From contig CAYUWG010000103.1 of the NCBI GenBank assembly GCA_964448285.1, forward strand, positions 1-10,424: a DNA stretch of 10,424 nt, in the 5' to 3' direction. This document shows, one piece after another, positions 1 through 6,729 of the stretch (position 1 is its first letter; each line of letters starts with the position of its first letter). The notes under the pieces were generated by a model, which made no database searches, was not told the origin of the DNA, and saw only the letters and a list, made by a program, of their open reading frames with translations. This stretch comes from CAYUWG01 sp964448285 (GTDB taxonomy: Bacteria > Bacteroidota > Ignavibacteria > SZUA-365). Both the position numbers and the translations under genes were made by a program.

Positions 1-55
1 TACGGGATTTCAATGAAACGAAACTCTGAATGAGACGCAGAGCGATTAACGAGAA
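1..55. repeat. Left copy of 55-bp direct repeat
   Basis: Positions 1-55 are identical to 10224-10278. The segment begins TACGGGAT, the inner half of a CCCTACGGG-type hairpin whose other half lies before the window. It then carries a GACGC-AGA-GCG box related to the GACGC-TCC-GCGTC hairpin at 9966-9978, and ends in AACGAGAA. In both places it is followed by heptad arrays. The copy here is cut by the window edge, so the true repeat is probably longer on its left side. Confidence 0.9.
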
Positions 56-69
56 TGCGGCGCACGTGC

Positions 70-114
70 AATCCGTAATCAGTAATCCGTAATCCCGACG
101 GAGCGATGGGAACG
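70..114 (-). repeat. Heptad array plus hairpin box, left unit 1
   Basis: Four 7-bp units of AATCNNN type (AATCCGT, AATCAGT, AATCCGT, AATCCCG) run into the box ACGGAGCGATGGGAACG. Read on the minus strand this is the box followed by GATTAC-type heptads, the same polarity as the right-hand units at 10286-10424. The 14 bp before it include the palindrome GCACGTGC at 62-69. There is no coding potential. Confidence 0.85.
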
Positions 115-134
115 TGTATGCCGCGCGGTGTGCG

Positions 135-201
135 AATCCGTAATCAGTAATCTGTAATCCGTAATCCCGATGAATCGCAAATCCATAATCAGTAATCCAT
201 A
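135..201 (-). repeat. Heptad array, left unit 2, running into plsC stop
   Basis: The 36 bp at 135-170 are identical to 10370-10405 (AATCCGT, AATCAGT, AATCTGT, AATCCGT, AATCCCGA). The tract continues with further AATC/AAATC units to about 201. On the minus strand its first heptads form the last three codons and the stop codon of the acyltransferase gene, so repeat and gene overlap by about 12 bp. The hairpin box seen in the other units is reduced here to CCCGATG. Confidence 0.82.
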
Positions 202-1025
202 CTCTCCCACGCGCGCAGTTCTTCTTCGATGAAGTGGATGATTTTCTGGTGTTCGGCTTTTCCTGTTCCTTCGATCTGGAGCGGTTCTCCGAAAGAAATG
301 TGCATCGGCTTCTTAGGGTCGATCCTTCCGAAATCCTTCAGCACGTTTCCGTTTCCCCATGCATCGGTTTTCAACGCGACCGGAATGACCGGCACTCTTG
401 CGCGCTGTGCGAGTTTTATCCCGAGTGTATTGAATTTCTCCGGTTCGAATTTCGGCATGCGCGTCGTTTGCGGAAAGAGAATGATCGAAATACCGTCATG
501 GAGCTTTTGAACTCCCCGCTCGAGGACTATCGTGAGATCCTGCCTCGGATTGTCCCGCGTAACGACGATCGGATTCACGGCGCGCATGATCGACCCGAAA
601 ACGGGATACGTGACGAGGCTCGGTTTCACGATGAAGATCGATGGCTTCGTAGGATTGACGATGGACGGAAGGAGAAACGATTCCGCGGTGCTCATATGGT
701 TCCCCACAAAAACGACGGGGCCTTCAACGGCGTGGAGGTTTCTCATTCCGCGAATCGAGAGACGGCATCCGACCGCTTCCAACGCATCGCGGATCCTGTG
801 GCTGCTCAGGATCCATGCGTCGAGATCATACGCACCGCGCTTCGCAATCGACGAGGCGGCAAAGACGACCGGAAGCATTTTGAGATAGTAAACGAGAGTC
901 GTGGGGAAGACCCTCGTCCATATAGAGATATCGATGTCGCGCGGCGTATCGTACGCGTCGTTCTGCGAGAGCGGAGGGGGAGAAACTGTTCGCATGATCA
1001 TCCTGCCGTTTGAAAGGTGAAGCAT
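189..1025 (-). CDS. Lysophospholipid acyltransferase, PlsC-like (LPLAT)
   Basis: The 278-residue protein is a 1-acyl-glycerol-3-phosphate-type acyltransferase, which would transfer a fatty acyl chain to a lysophospholipid at the inner membrane. Motif I is NHMSTAE (His110, Glu115), an HX4E variant of the usual HX4D. Motif III is FPQTTR (184-189) instead of FPEGTR. Motif IV is VPVIPVAL (211-218). Both substitutions occur together in a recognisable LPLAT subfamily, together with the NTLGIKLA and KTDAWGNG stretches seen here, so I take the enzyme as intact. A hydrophobic stretch near 40-60 may anchor it. The ATG at 1025 is chosen because AGGGA (1032-1036) lies 6 nt upstream; Met9 and Met11 are possible alternatives. 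It sits 31 bp behind the MBL-rhodanese gene, so co-transcription is likely. The final codons and stop lie in repeat DNA. The exact acyl acceptor cannot be told from sequence. Confidence 0.9.
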   Translation of the reverse strand: MLHLSNGRMIMRTVSPPPLSQNDAYDTPRDIDISIWTRVFPTTLVYYLKMLPVVFAASSIAKRGAYDLDAWILSSHRIRDALEAVGCRLSIRGMRNLHAVEGPVVFVGNHMSTAESFLLPSIVNPTKPSIFIVKPSLVTYPVFGSIMRAVNPIVVTRDNPRQDLTIVLERGVQKLHDGISIILFPQTTRMPKFEPEKFNTLGIKLAQRARVPVIPVALKTDAWGNGNVLKDFGRIDPKKPMHISFGEPLQIEGTGKAEHQKIIHFIEEELRAWESMDY

Positions 1026-1056
1026 CCGCCGTCCCTCTCCGCTTTGCGCCGGAGGC

Positions 1057-2142
1057 TCAGGCGGAGATCCGCGCCTCCCTCAGGTATGCACTCGTCCCGC
1101 CTTTGAGGTTCGAGACGTTCGTGTATCCTTCTCGCTGAAGGATGAACGCTGCTTCATACGAGCGATGACCGGACTGGCAGACGCAGACGATAGGCGCGTT
1201 TTTATCCGCAGGCAGTTCAGCCATGCGTTGGGTAAGCTGGCCTCGCGGGATATTATGAACACCGGGAATCTTTCCGAAGGCGATCAGCTCGAACGGCTCG
1301 CGAACGTCGAGAAGAAATATGTTCGGTTCCTGTTTCAGCGCGGCAGTTAGCTCCGAAGGTGCGATGTTGCGCACTTCATCGGGACGTTGGGGCACACGCG
1401 CGACTCCGCATTGGAGCGTGACTTCTCCATCGATGCTTTCTGCAACGGGCGGGAAGAAGTCCTTGATGAACGCTTCGAATTCTTCGAACGTGGTCTTCCG
1501 GAGAAATTCATCGTTCACGCGTTCGTAGCCGAGTGTCGAGTTGATGTTTCCCGCGTAGTCGTGTCCCGGATAGATGATCGTCTCATCGCTCATCGGAAGA
1601 ATTTTTTCGCGAAAGACTTCGAACTGTGCTCTCGGATTTCCTCCCGGAAGGTCGCTTCGACCGGCCTGACCGATGAGCAGTAAGTCGCCGGTGAACAAGC
1701 GGTTTTCCCAAAGGAGACACATGTGATTGTCCGTGTGCCCTGGCGTGTAGAGCACGAAAAGTTTTGCGTCCCCGATTTCGATGATGTCGCCTTCATCGAC
1801 GTATCGATCCACGTGCGCCTTCTCGTTTTCTTTCAGTGTCTGAGCGATCCCGATGCGCTCGGCCAAATCGTACGGGATGACTTTCGTCTTCGTCTTCTCG
1901 TGCATGATGAGTCGTGCGCCGCATTCCTGTTGAAGCCGCTTTGCACCGCTGACGTGATCCGCGTGCGTGTGCGTATCGATGACGTACGTCAACGGGAGAT
2001 CGTGCAGGCGGAGCAGTGAGAGAATATCCTCGACGCCGTCGATGGTCGGGTCGATGACGGCGGACGCGCGGGCACGTTCATCGCCGATGAAGTAAGTGAG
2101 CGTGCCCGTGTTGTCGTTCGGTCGGAGTTGTTTGAAGAGCAT
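1057..2142 (-). CDS. MBL-fold / rhodanese fusion, persulfide dioxygenase-like
   Basis: The 361-residue cytoplasmic protein has two domains. The N-terminal metallo-beta-lactamase fold carries THTHADH (His58, His60, Asp62, His63), GHT (His136), the TGD Asp153 and the PGHD His194, plus GRSDLPGG (161-168), matching the ETHE1/persulfide dioxygenase type. The C-terminal rhodanese domain (about 260-356) has LLDVRE (Asp279) and the active loop CQSGHR (Cys322-Arg327), with an extra Cys at 320. Known fusions of this kind oxidise glutathione or CoA persulfide with mononuclear iron and move sulfane sulfur with the rhodanese cysteine. A role in sulfide detoxification is inferred from that. The ATG at 2142 is supported by AAAGGA (2148-2153) 5 nt upstream. 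It lies 83 bp after the SDR gene and 31 bp before plsC on the same strand. A hydroxyacylglutathione hydrolase activity is a less likely alternative. Confidence 0.9.
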   Translation of the reverse strand: MLFKQLRPNDNTGTLTYFIGDERARASAVIDPTIDGVEDILSLLRLHDLPLTYVIDTHTHADHVSGAKRLQQECGARLIMHEKTKTKVIPYDLAERIGIAQTLKENEKAHVDRYVDEGDIIEIGDAKLFVLYTPGHTDNHMCLLWENRLFTGDLLLIGQAGRSDLPGGNPRAQFEVFREKILPMSDETIIYPGHDYAGNINSTLGYERVNDEFLRKTTFEEFEAFIKDFFPPVAESIDGEVTLQCGVARVPQRPDEVRNIAPSELTAALKQEPNIFLLDVREPFELIAFGKIPGVHNIPRGQLTQRMAELPADKNAPIVCVCQSGHRSYEAAFILQREGYTNVSNLKGGTSAYLREARISA

Positions 2143-2225
2143 ACATATCCTTTCTCATCTGAATCATTGAACTATGAGGAACGGAGAATTCATGTACAAG
2201 AAACGAAAACGAATCACTGCCGACG

Positions 2226-3101
2226 TCATGAATCGGATGGCTCATCCGCGCTTGCGATGAAACGTTCGAGATTGGAGTATTGGTAGGCATTGACCTGCCC
2301 GATGTACGTCATCTTACTCTCGCCTCCATCGACGCCGATCGTGTTACCGGAAATGAAATCGCCTCCGGGATGCAGCAGCATGAGGATAGCCTGAGCGATG
2401 TCCTCCGGTGTCGTGACGCGCAGAAAGGGATTCTTGCTTCTCGCCGCATGAAGCATGTGCCTTGCGCCCGGAATCTTGTTGAGCGCGGGTGTATCCGTGA
2501 CGCCGGCCATCAGCGCGTTGACGGTGATACCGATCGCGCCGAGTTCCATCGCGAGTTGGCGCACGTAGGATTCGAGAGCGCACTTCGCCGCGGAGACGAC
2601 GCCGTAATACGGGAGGTTGAGATTGGCGCCGTCACTCGTCATGGCGAAAATGCGTCCGCCCGGTTTCATGAGATTGCGATGGACAACTTCCTGCGTCCAA
2701 TAGATGAGCGTGTTCGCCATGACGTCGAGCGTCATATCCACCTGCGATTTCGTAACGGCTTCCTTCTCATTACGTCCGACGAGCGGTCGCAGCGTTCCGA
2801 AGGCAAGCGAGTGAAGAAGCAAGCGTATGTTCGCCGAGCCGTCCGCGTTGTTTTCTTCGACGAACGCATTCATCGCGGCTTTGCGTTTTTCTGCGTCGGC
2901 TGCGTTGACGTTATGAAAAACAGCCTTCGCTCCCGCGGCTTCGATATCCGCGATGAGTTGTTCGACGGCCGGCATCGTTGCGGCCCGGTCGAGATGAAAT
3001 CCGAGAATGTGGTAACCATTTTGCGCCAAGGCACGCGCAGCCGCGGCTCCGAACCCGGAAGAAGCGCCGAGAATGAGCGCCCATTGTTGTGTTGTATTCA
3101 T
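2226..3101 (-). CDS. SDR-family reductase, FabL/FabI-like enoyl-ACP reductase
   Basis: The 291-residue short-chain dehydrogenase/reductase has a dinucleotide site GASSGFG (12-18) near its start. The catalytic residues are spaced Tyr166-x6-Lys173 (YGVVSAAK), the wide spacing of enoyl-ACP reductases FabI and FabL, not the usual Tyr-x3-Lys. The C-terminal part, with TVNALMAG (193-200), DTPALNKIPG and GNTIGVDGGE (252-261), resembles FabL of Bacillus as I remember it. The likely role is NAD(P)H-dependent reduction of an enoyl thioester in fatty-acid synthesis; other SDR substrates remain possible. The ATG at 3101 is chosen because the Rossmann motif follows at once. An upstream in-frame TTG at 3167 would precede the predicted promoter -10 at 3137-3144. 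No clear Shine-Dalgarno is seen. This is the first gene of the minus-strand cluster and is divergent from the GT9 operon. Confidence 0.78.
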   Translation of the reverse strand: MNTTQQWALILGASSGFGAAAARALAQNGYHILGFHLDRAATMPAVEQLIADIEAAGAKAVFHNVNAADAEKRKAAMNAFVEENNADGSANIRLLLHSLAFGTLRPLVGRNEKEAVTKSQVDMTLDVMANTLIYWTQEVVHRNLMKPGGRIFAMTSDGANLNLPYYGVVSAAKCALESYVRQLAMELGAIGITVNALMAGVTDTPALNKIPGARHMLHAARSKNPFLRVTTPEDIAQAILMLLHPGGDFISGNTIGVDGGESKMTYIGQVNAYQYSNLERFIASADEPSDS

Positions 3102-3136
3102 ATTCGATATCGTCGGTCTGTGATTGTCATGGGGGA

Positions 3137-3167
3137 GAAAGATAGACACGGCGCGGGATTCAGACAA
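3137..3167 (-). promoter_or_regulatory. Candidate promoter of the minus-strand cluster
   Basis: On the minus strand a TTG (3165-3167, hexamer TTGTCT) is followed after 20 bp by TATCTTTC (3137-3144). This fits a -35/-10 pair with a 17-bp hexamer spacing, and also the Bacteroidota form TTG-N20-TAnnTTT. Transcription would start near 3130, leaving about a 30-nt leader before the ATG at 3101. The same arrangement with an identical TATCTTTC recurs before rex. Confidence 0.55.
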
Positions 3168-3181
3168 CGCAATTCATTGCG
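3168..3181. promoter_or_regulatory. 14-bp palindrome between divergent -35 elements
   Basis: CGCAAT-TC-ATTGCG is a perfect inverted repeat with 6-bp arms. It starts directly next to the minus promoter's -35 TTG (3165-3167) and covers the plus promoter's -35 TTG (3177-3179). A dimeric regulator bound here could control both divergent operons. No regulator gene lies next to it, so the binding protein is unknown. Confidence 0.4.
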
Positions 3182-3205
3182 CGTGCGAGACCCCTTTCGT
3201 ACTTT
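3177..3205 (+). promoter_or_regulatory. Candidate promoter of the GT9-rpe-hydrolase operon
   Basis: TTG (3177-3179, hexamer TTGCGC) is followed after 20 bp by TACTTT (3200-3205). The spacing is the same as in the two other predicted promoters, but the -10 is weaker. Start of transcription would be near 3213, giving a leader of about 28 nt before the ATG at 3241. Confidence 0.42.
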
Positions 3206-3240
3206 GCCCGCGTGATTATCGGGCACGCAATCCCCTCCCT

Positions 3241-4395
3241 ATGATTCTCCCCGGCTCCGACGGTATCGACTGCAGACACTTCAACGGCTACAAGCCGTGC
3301 TTCCCCGGCGTGGACTGTACGGAATCATGCCAGTCGCCGGACCGGATGGGCACGCGCATTCTCATCGTCAATCTCGACGCGATGGGCGACGTGCTCATGA
3401 CGACCGCGCAGCTCCCGGCGATCAAGCGGGTGTATCCGGAAAGTCATATCACGTGGATGACGCTCCCGAATGCCGCACCACTCCTCCGTGACAATCCCTT
3501 CATCGACCGGGTTATGACGTGGAGTGACGAACAGCGAATGATCCTTCGCGCTGAAACCTTCGACCTCGTGATGAACGCGGACAAGTCGATCGCGGCTTGT
3601 GCCTTCGTGAAGGAACTGTCGTCGAAAGAAGTGCGCGGTTTCACGCTATCATCACGGGGACAGATCATCCCTGCGAATCCCGAAGCGGAATACAATTACC
3701 GGCTCGGTCTCGACGATCGGCTGAAGTTCCGAATCAACCAGCGCACGGGACAGGATATCCTTGCGGAGACGTGGAAGCTTCCCTACGAACGCGATGAATA
3801 CATCCTGCATCTCACGGACGATGCGTTGGCATTCTGTGAGGCGATGCGACTGCAATGGAAGCTCCACGGAAAAACGGTGGTCGGTTTCAACACGGGGTGC
3901 TCGGAATTATTTCCCAACAAGAAGATGACCGTCGAACAGCACGTGGAGCTTATCACGAAGCTTGCCGCGGACGACGACCTGGTCTTCCTCCTTCTCGGCG
4001 GACGCGAGGACACGGAAAGAAACGACGCGATACACGCAATGCTTGCGCTTCCGGGAAACCGGGTCGTCGCCACACCGACGACTGAAGGTCTTCGCCGCGG
4101 CATCTGCTATGAGAACCTTGCGGATGTTGTCATCACGGGCGACAGCTTCGGGATGCATCTCGCAATCGCCCTGCGGAAGCACGTCCTCGCGTGGTTCGGG
4201 TTGAGCTGCTGGACGGAGATCGATTTGTATGAACGCGGAGAGAAGTTCTTCCAGCCGAATTTAGATTGCTCCCCCTGCTGGAAGCGCGAGTGCCCGTACG
4301 ATCTCGAATGCATCTCCGGCATCGATCTCGACCGGATCGCGGACGCGGTGCGGGAATTCATGGAACGTCAACATCACTTCGTGAAAGCAGTATGA
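3241..4395 (+). CDS. Glycosyltransferase family 9 (heptosyltransferase-like)
   Basis: The 384-residue protein is a GT-B fold sugar transferase of the ADP-heptose:LPS heptosyltransferase superfamily, likely building lipopolysaccharide or another surface glycan on the cytoplasmic face. The first Rossmann half begins RILIVNLDAMGDVLMTT (39-55). A NTGCSELFPNKKM segment (Asn217) and ITGDSFGMHLA (His306) match the family's conserved donor-site region. A Cys cluster near the C-terminus (Cys343, 346, 351, 357; CSPCWKREC) is common in GT9. Less usual is an N-terminal extension with Cys11, Cys20, Cys26 and Cys30 (DCRHFNGYKPC), which may bind metal. The ATG at 3241 keeps this extension. Met36 at 3346 would give a bare GT9 domain, and a TTG at 3124 lies before the predicted promoter. 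The stop overlaps the next start (ATGA). The sugar and acceptor are unknown. Confidence 0.87.
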   Translation: MILPGSDGIDCRHFNGYKPCFPGVDCTESCQSPDRMGTRILIVNLDAMGDVLMTTAQLPAIKRVYPESHITWMTLPNAAPLLRDNPFIDRVMTWSDEQRMILRAETFDLVMNADKSIAACAFVKELSSKEVRGFTLSSRGQIIPANPEAEYNYRLGLDDRLKFRINQRTGQDILAETWKLPYERDEYILHLTDDALAFCEAMRLQWKLHGKTVVGFNTGCSELFPNKKMTVEQHVELITKLAADDDLVFLLLGGREDTERNDAIHAMLALPGNRVVATPTTEGLRRGICYENLADVVITGDSFGMHLAIALRKHVLAWFGLSCWTEIDLYERGEKFFQPNLDCSPCWKRECPYDLECISGIDLDRIADAVREFMERQHHFVKAV

Positions 4396-4796
4396 AACGC
4401 ATCTTCCTGTTCTCGTTCGTCCTTCTCCTGTTTCACGGCTGTTCCAGCGAACCGGAAGTGAACGGCTCGTGGAAAAACGGCGACGGGAATCTCCTCGTTC
4501 TCAATGATGACGGTACCGCGCGATTGGGACAGGAAGGGTTGTCCGGTTTCGCGCCGGCGAAATACATCCTCGTCGAGGACACGCTGACCGTCGAGACGAT
4601 TCCGGAGGATACGACGGCGCCTGCCACCGAGGAATACATTCTCGTCTTGCGGAGCGATACGCTGCATTTAGAATGGATCACGCGCAAACGACCGGGAGAC
4701 GTTCGCTCGACGAGCGTCGATCAGATGAGCCGCACAATCGGCAAACCGAAATGGAAGTTCGCGTTTTACCGCATCTCCGAGGAGAGTGTGTTGTGA
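4392..4796 (+). CDS. Small predicted lipoprotein, unknown function
   Basis: The 134-residue protein begins with a short basic N-terminus and a hydrophobic run, ending in LFHGC with Cys17. This looks like a signal peptide II sequence, although Phe and His at -3 and -2 are unusual in a lipobox. The mature part contains NGSWKNGDG and LVLNDDGTA, followed by strands rich in Thr, Val and Leu. It reads like a small beta-sheet protein of the lipocalin-like lipoprotein kind, but I do not recognise a defined family. The start overlaps the GT9 stop in ATGA (4392-4395) and the stop overlaps the rpe start in GTGA (4793-4796), so it is translationally coupled on both sides. An envelope location fits the neighbouring glycosyltransferase; the function is not inferable. 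Confidence 0.8.
   Translation: MKRIFLFSFVLLLFHGCSSEPEVNGSWKNGDGNLLVLNDDGTARLGQEGLSGFAPAKYILVEDTLTVETIPEDTTAPATEEYILVLRSDTLHLEWITRKRPGDVRSTSVDQMSRTIGKPKWKFAFYRISEESVL
4781..4786 (+). promoter_or_regulatory. Shine-Dalgarno of rpe, fixes a GTG start
   Basis: GGAGAG lies 6 nt before the GTG at 4793, inside the end of the lipoprotein gene. It supports the GTG as start codon over any upstream in-frame start, which would add an extension not found in Rpe proteins. Confidence 0.65.
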
Positions 4797-5461
4797 GGCC
4801 GCTCCCGACGCATCGTCCGCTCATCGCGCCTTCGCTGCTCTCGTGCGACTTCGCGCGCATCGGCGACGAGGTGGCCGCTCTCGAGCACGCAGGCGCCGAC
4901 CTCCTTCACGTGGACGTGATGGATGGGCGCTTCGTCCCGAACATCACGATCGGTCCTCCGGTGATCTCTGCAATCGACTCCGTCGCGAACATCCCGTTGG
5001 ACGTCCATCTCATGATCGTCGAGCCGGATCGTTATCTCGCTGAGTTTCGGAACGCAGGCGCATCCATTCTTACGGTGCACGCAGAGGCATGCACGCATTT
5101 GCACGGGACGCTTGCGGCGATTCGTAAGCTCGGCATGGTTCCGGGGGTGAGCATCAACCCGGCGACGCCGGTGCACGTGCTCGAAGAAATCCTTCCTCTT
5201 GCGGATCTCGTGCTCGTCATGTCGGTGAATCCCGGATTCGGCGGGCAGGCATTCATCGAATCGTCGGTGCGAAAGGTGAAAGCGCTTCGCGACATGTGCG
5301 CCGCGACGGGAAGAGATGATATGTTGATCGAAGTCGATGGAGGCGTGTCGGTCGAGAACGCTGCCGCGTTGAAAGATGCCGGTGCGAACGTGCTCGTCTC
5401 CGGTTCGGCGCTGTTCCGTTCCGGTCGTTATACATCGTACATCGCAGAGCTTCGGGGCTGA
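4793..5461 (+). CDS. rpe: Ribulose-phosphate 3-epimerase
   Basis: The 222-residue TIM-barrel enzyme interconverts D-ribulose 5-phosphate and D-xylulose 5-phosphate in the cytosol, in the pentose phosphate and Calvin pathways. All signature segments are present: APSLLSCDF (12-20), HVDVMDGRFVPN (39-50, metal ligands His39 and Asp41), DVHLM (His72), MSVNPGFGGQ (143-152), VDGG (Asp182, acid/base and metal ligand) and GANVLVSGSALF. The length is typical of the family. The start is GTG, with GGAGAG 6 nt upstream and a 4-bp GTGA overlap with the lipoprotein gene. The next gene begins 13 bp downstream. I see no Calvin-cycle or other pentose-phosphate gene nearby, so it is likely housekeeping. Confidence 0.96.
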   Translation: MRPLPTHRPLIAPSLLSCDFARIGDEVAALEHAGADLLHVDVMDGRFVPNITIGPPVISAIDSVANIPLDVHLMIVEPDRYLAEFRNAGASILTVHAEACTHLHGTLAAIRKLGMVPGVSINPATPVHVLEEILPLADLVLVMSVNPGFGGQAFIESSVRKVKALRDMCAATGRDDMLIEVDGGVSVENAAALKDAGANVLVSGSALFRSGRYTSYIAELRG

Positions 5462-5474
5462 TCATCCTGAACCG

Positions 5475-6719
5475 ATGAAGGAATTTTTCACGACGCGCGG
5501 CGTGTTACCCGATTCGAGAGCGCCGCGCATGACCCGACCATTTCGTTACCCCATTTCCCCGAACGTGTTTACCGTTGCAGAACCGCGCCTTCCATCCGTG
5601 CCGGAAGAAGACGCCGTCCGTTTGTGGTTGAAGGAAGCCGTCCCCGGAAGAACCTTCGTAACGAAAGACGGGACGAAAGTACGAATCGTCACGACCGGTA
5701 CGCGCAACCCAACCGACGGCCCCGACTTTTTCGGGTGTGCGATCGACGTTGGCGGTCGGACGGAATCCGGTGCTGTGGAGGTCCACGTGATGGAAAGCGA
5801 TTGGGAATCGCATGGACACGCTTCGTCCTCACGTTATGACGACGTTCTTCTCCACGTCGCGCTGTTCGCATCGGAGCGGCAGAGCGCTCCGCATGGCGCA
5901 TACACCGTCATCCTTTCACACCAGCTTCTACGGCCGTTTCGCTCGGAGTGGCCGGGCGTCTTTCCACACCTTCGCTCGAAGCCTCCTTGGTGCGCTGACA
6001 CGCTCCATCACGTTCCGAAAGCCATGCGCGAGTTCGCCGTCACGCTCCTGTGTGAAGAACGCTTTCGCATGAAGTGCGACCGGATCCGGAAGCGTCTCGA
6101 CGTATCGCGCGATGAGAAGCAGGTGTTATTCGAATGCCTTGCGCGAGCGCTCGGATTCGGCGGCAACGAAGAAGCGCTCGAGTCCTTCGCCGTGGAACAT
6201 CATTACACCGTCGTTGACGGCAGCGGGCTGGACGAACTTCTGCGTTCCGGAAAGAAAGCCGTGCGCCCGAACAACCGCATCGAAAAGCGCCTGCATCAAC
6301 TCGCCGCGTTCGCTGCAGCCATAGCCGATGATCGCTGGTGGAATGCAATGACCGAAGCCCTCTGCGCTTCCGACAATACGCGCCCGCACGCTTATACACT
6401 GGTGCAATCACTCCTCATTCGAGGAAAGAATGCGCCGGGCCTCGAGCGAAGAAAGGAAATCCTCATAAACGTCATCGCGCCGTTTGCCTACGTCGAAGCG
6501 ATTCGATCGGGGAAGCGTTCGTTAGCGCGAGCGGCGCGTACGCTCTATGGAGGAATTTCACCCGCTCCTCAAAATTCCATCACGCGTCTCATCGCTCCTG
6601 CCTTCGGATTCAGCGGCCCGATGACATCCGAACGACAGCAGGGCATCATCCAACTCTACAAAACGCTCTGCGCCGAACATCGCTGCGCCTCGTGTCTCAT
6701 CCACCACTCCCTCGTCTAA
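5475..6719 (+). CDS. DUF2851 family protein
   Basis: The 414-residue protein shows the hallmarks of DUF2851, an uncharacterised family. TDGPDFF is at 80-86. EVHVMESDWESHGH is at 102-115 and YDDVLLHV at 121-128, together giving a dense set of conserved Glu, Asp and His residues. The C-terminus carries a Cys cluster (Cys399, Cys404, Cys407; C-x4-C-x2-C), typical of the family. The acidic/His core is reminiscent of a metal-dependent nuclease-type centre, but that is only inference from residue pattern. There is no signal peptide, so it is probably cytoplasmic. The ATG at 5475 lies 13 bp after rpe and 10 bp before the peroxiredoxin gap ends; no strong Shine-Dalgarno is seen. Met19 at 5529 is an alternative that would keep all conserved motifs. 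The function is unknown. Confidence 0.88.
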   Translation: MKEFFTTRGVLPDSRAPRMTRPFRYPISPNVFTVAEPRLPSVPEEDAVRLWLKEAVPGRTFVTKDGTKVRIVTTGTRNPTDGPDFFGCAIDVGGRTESGAVEVHVMESDWESHGHASSSRYDDVLLHVALFASERQSAPHGAYTVILSHQLLRPFRSEWPGVFPHLRSKPPWCADTLHHVPKAMREFAVTLLCEERFRMKCDRIRKRLDVSRDEKQVLFECLARALGFGGNEEALESFAVEHHYTVVDGSGLDELLRSGKKAVRPNNRIEKRLHQLAAFAAAIADDRWWNAMTEALCASDNTRPHAYTLVQSLLIRGKNAPGLERRKEILINVIAPFAYVEAIRSGKRSLARAARTLYGGISPAPQNSITRLIAPAFGFSGPMTSERQQGIIQLYKTLCAEHRCASCLIHHSLV

Positions 6720-6729
6720 CGTTCAAACC

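Noticed and set aside
234..1013. Open frame of 259 codons on the plus strand
   Set aside because: It is antisense to the PlsC-like gene and has an unusually high Arg/Asp/Glu content with no recognisable motif.
2280..3215. Open frame of 311 codons on the plus strand
   Set aside because: It is antisense to the SDR gene, which has a full Rossmann and catalytic motif set. The translation is highly charged, a typical mirror-frame artefact of GC-rich codons.
3124..3240. Upstream TTG start for the GT9 gene
   Set aside because: It would start before the predicted promoter -10 (3200-3205) and overlap the divergent promoter; the extra residues show no family resemblance.
4673..4792. Longer N-terminus for ribulose-phosphate 3-epimerase
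   Set aside because: It would overlap the lipoprotein gene by 124 bp. The GTG at 4793 has a well-placed GGAGAG and gives the normal family length.
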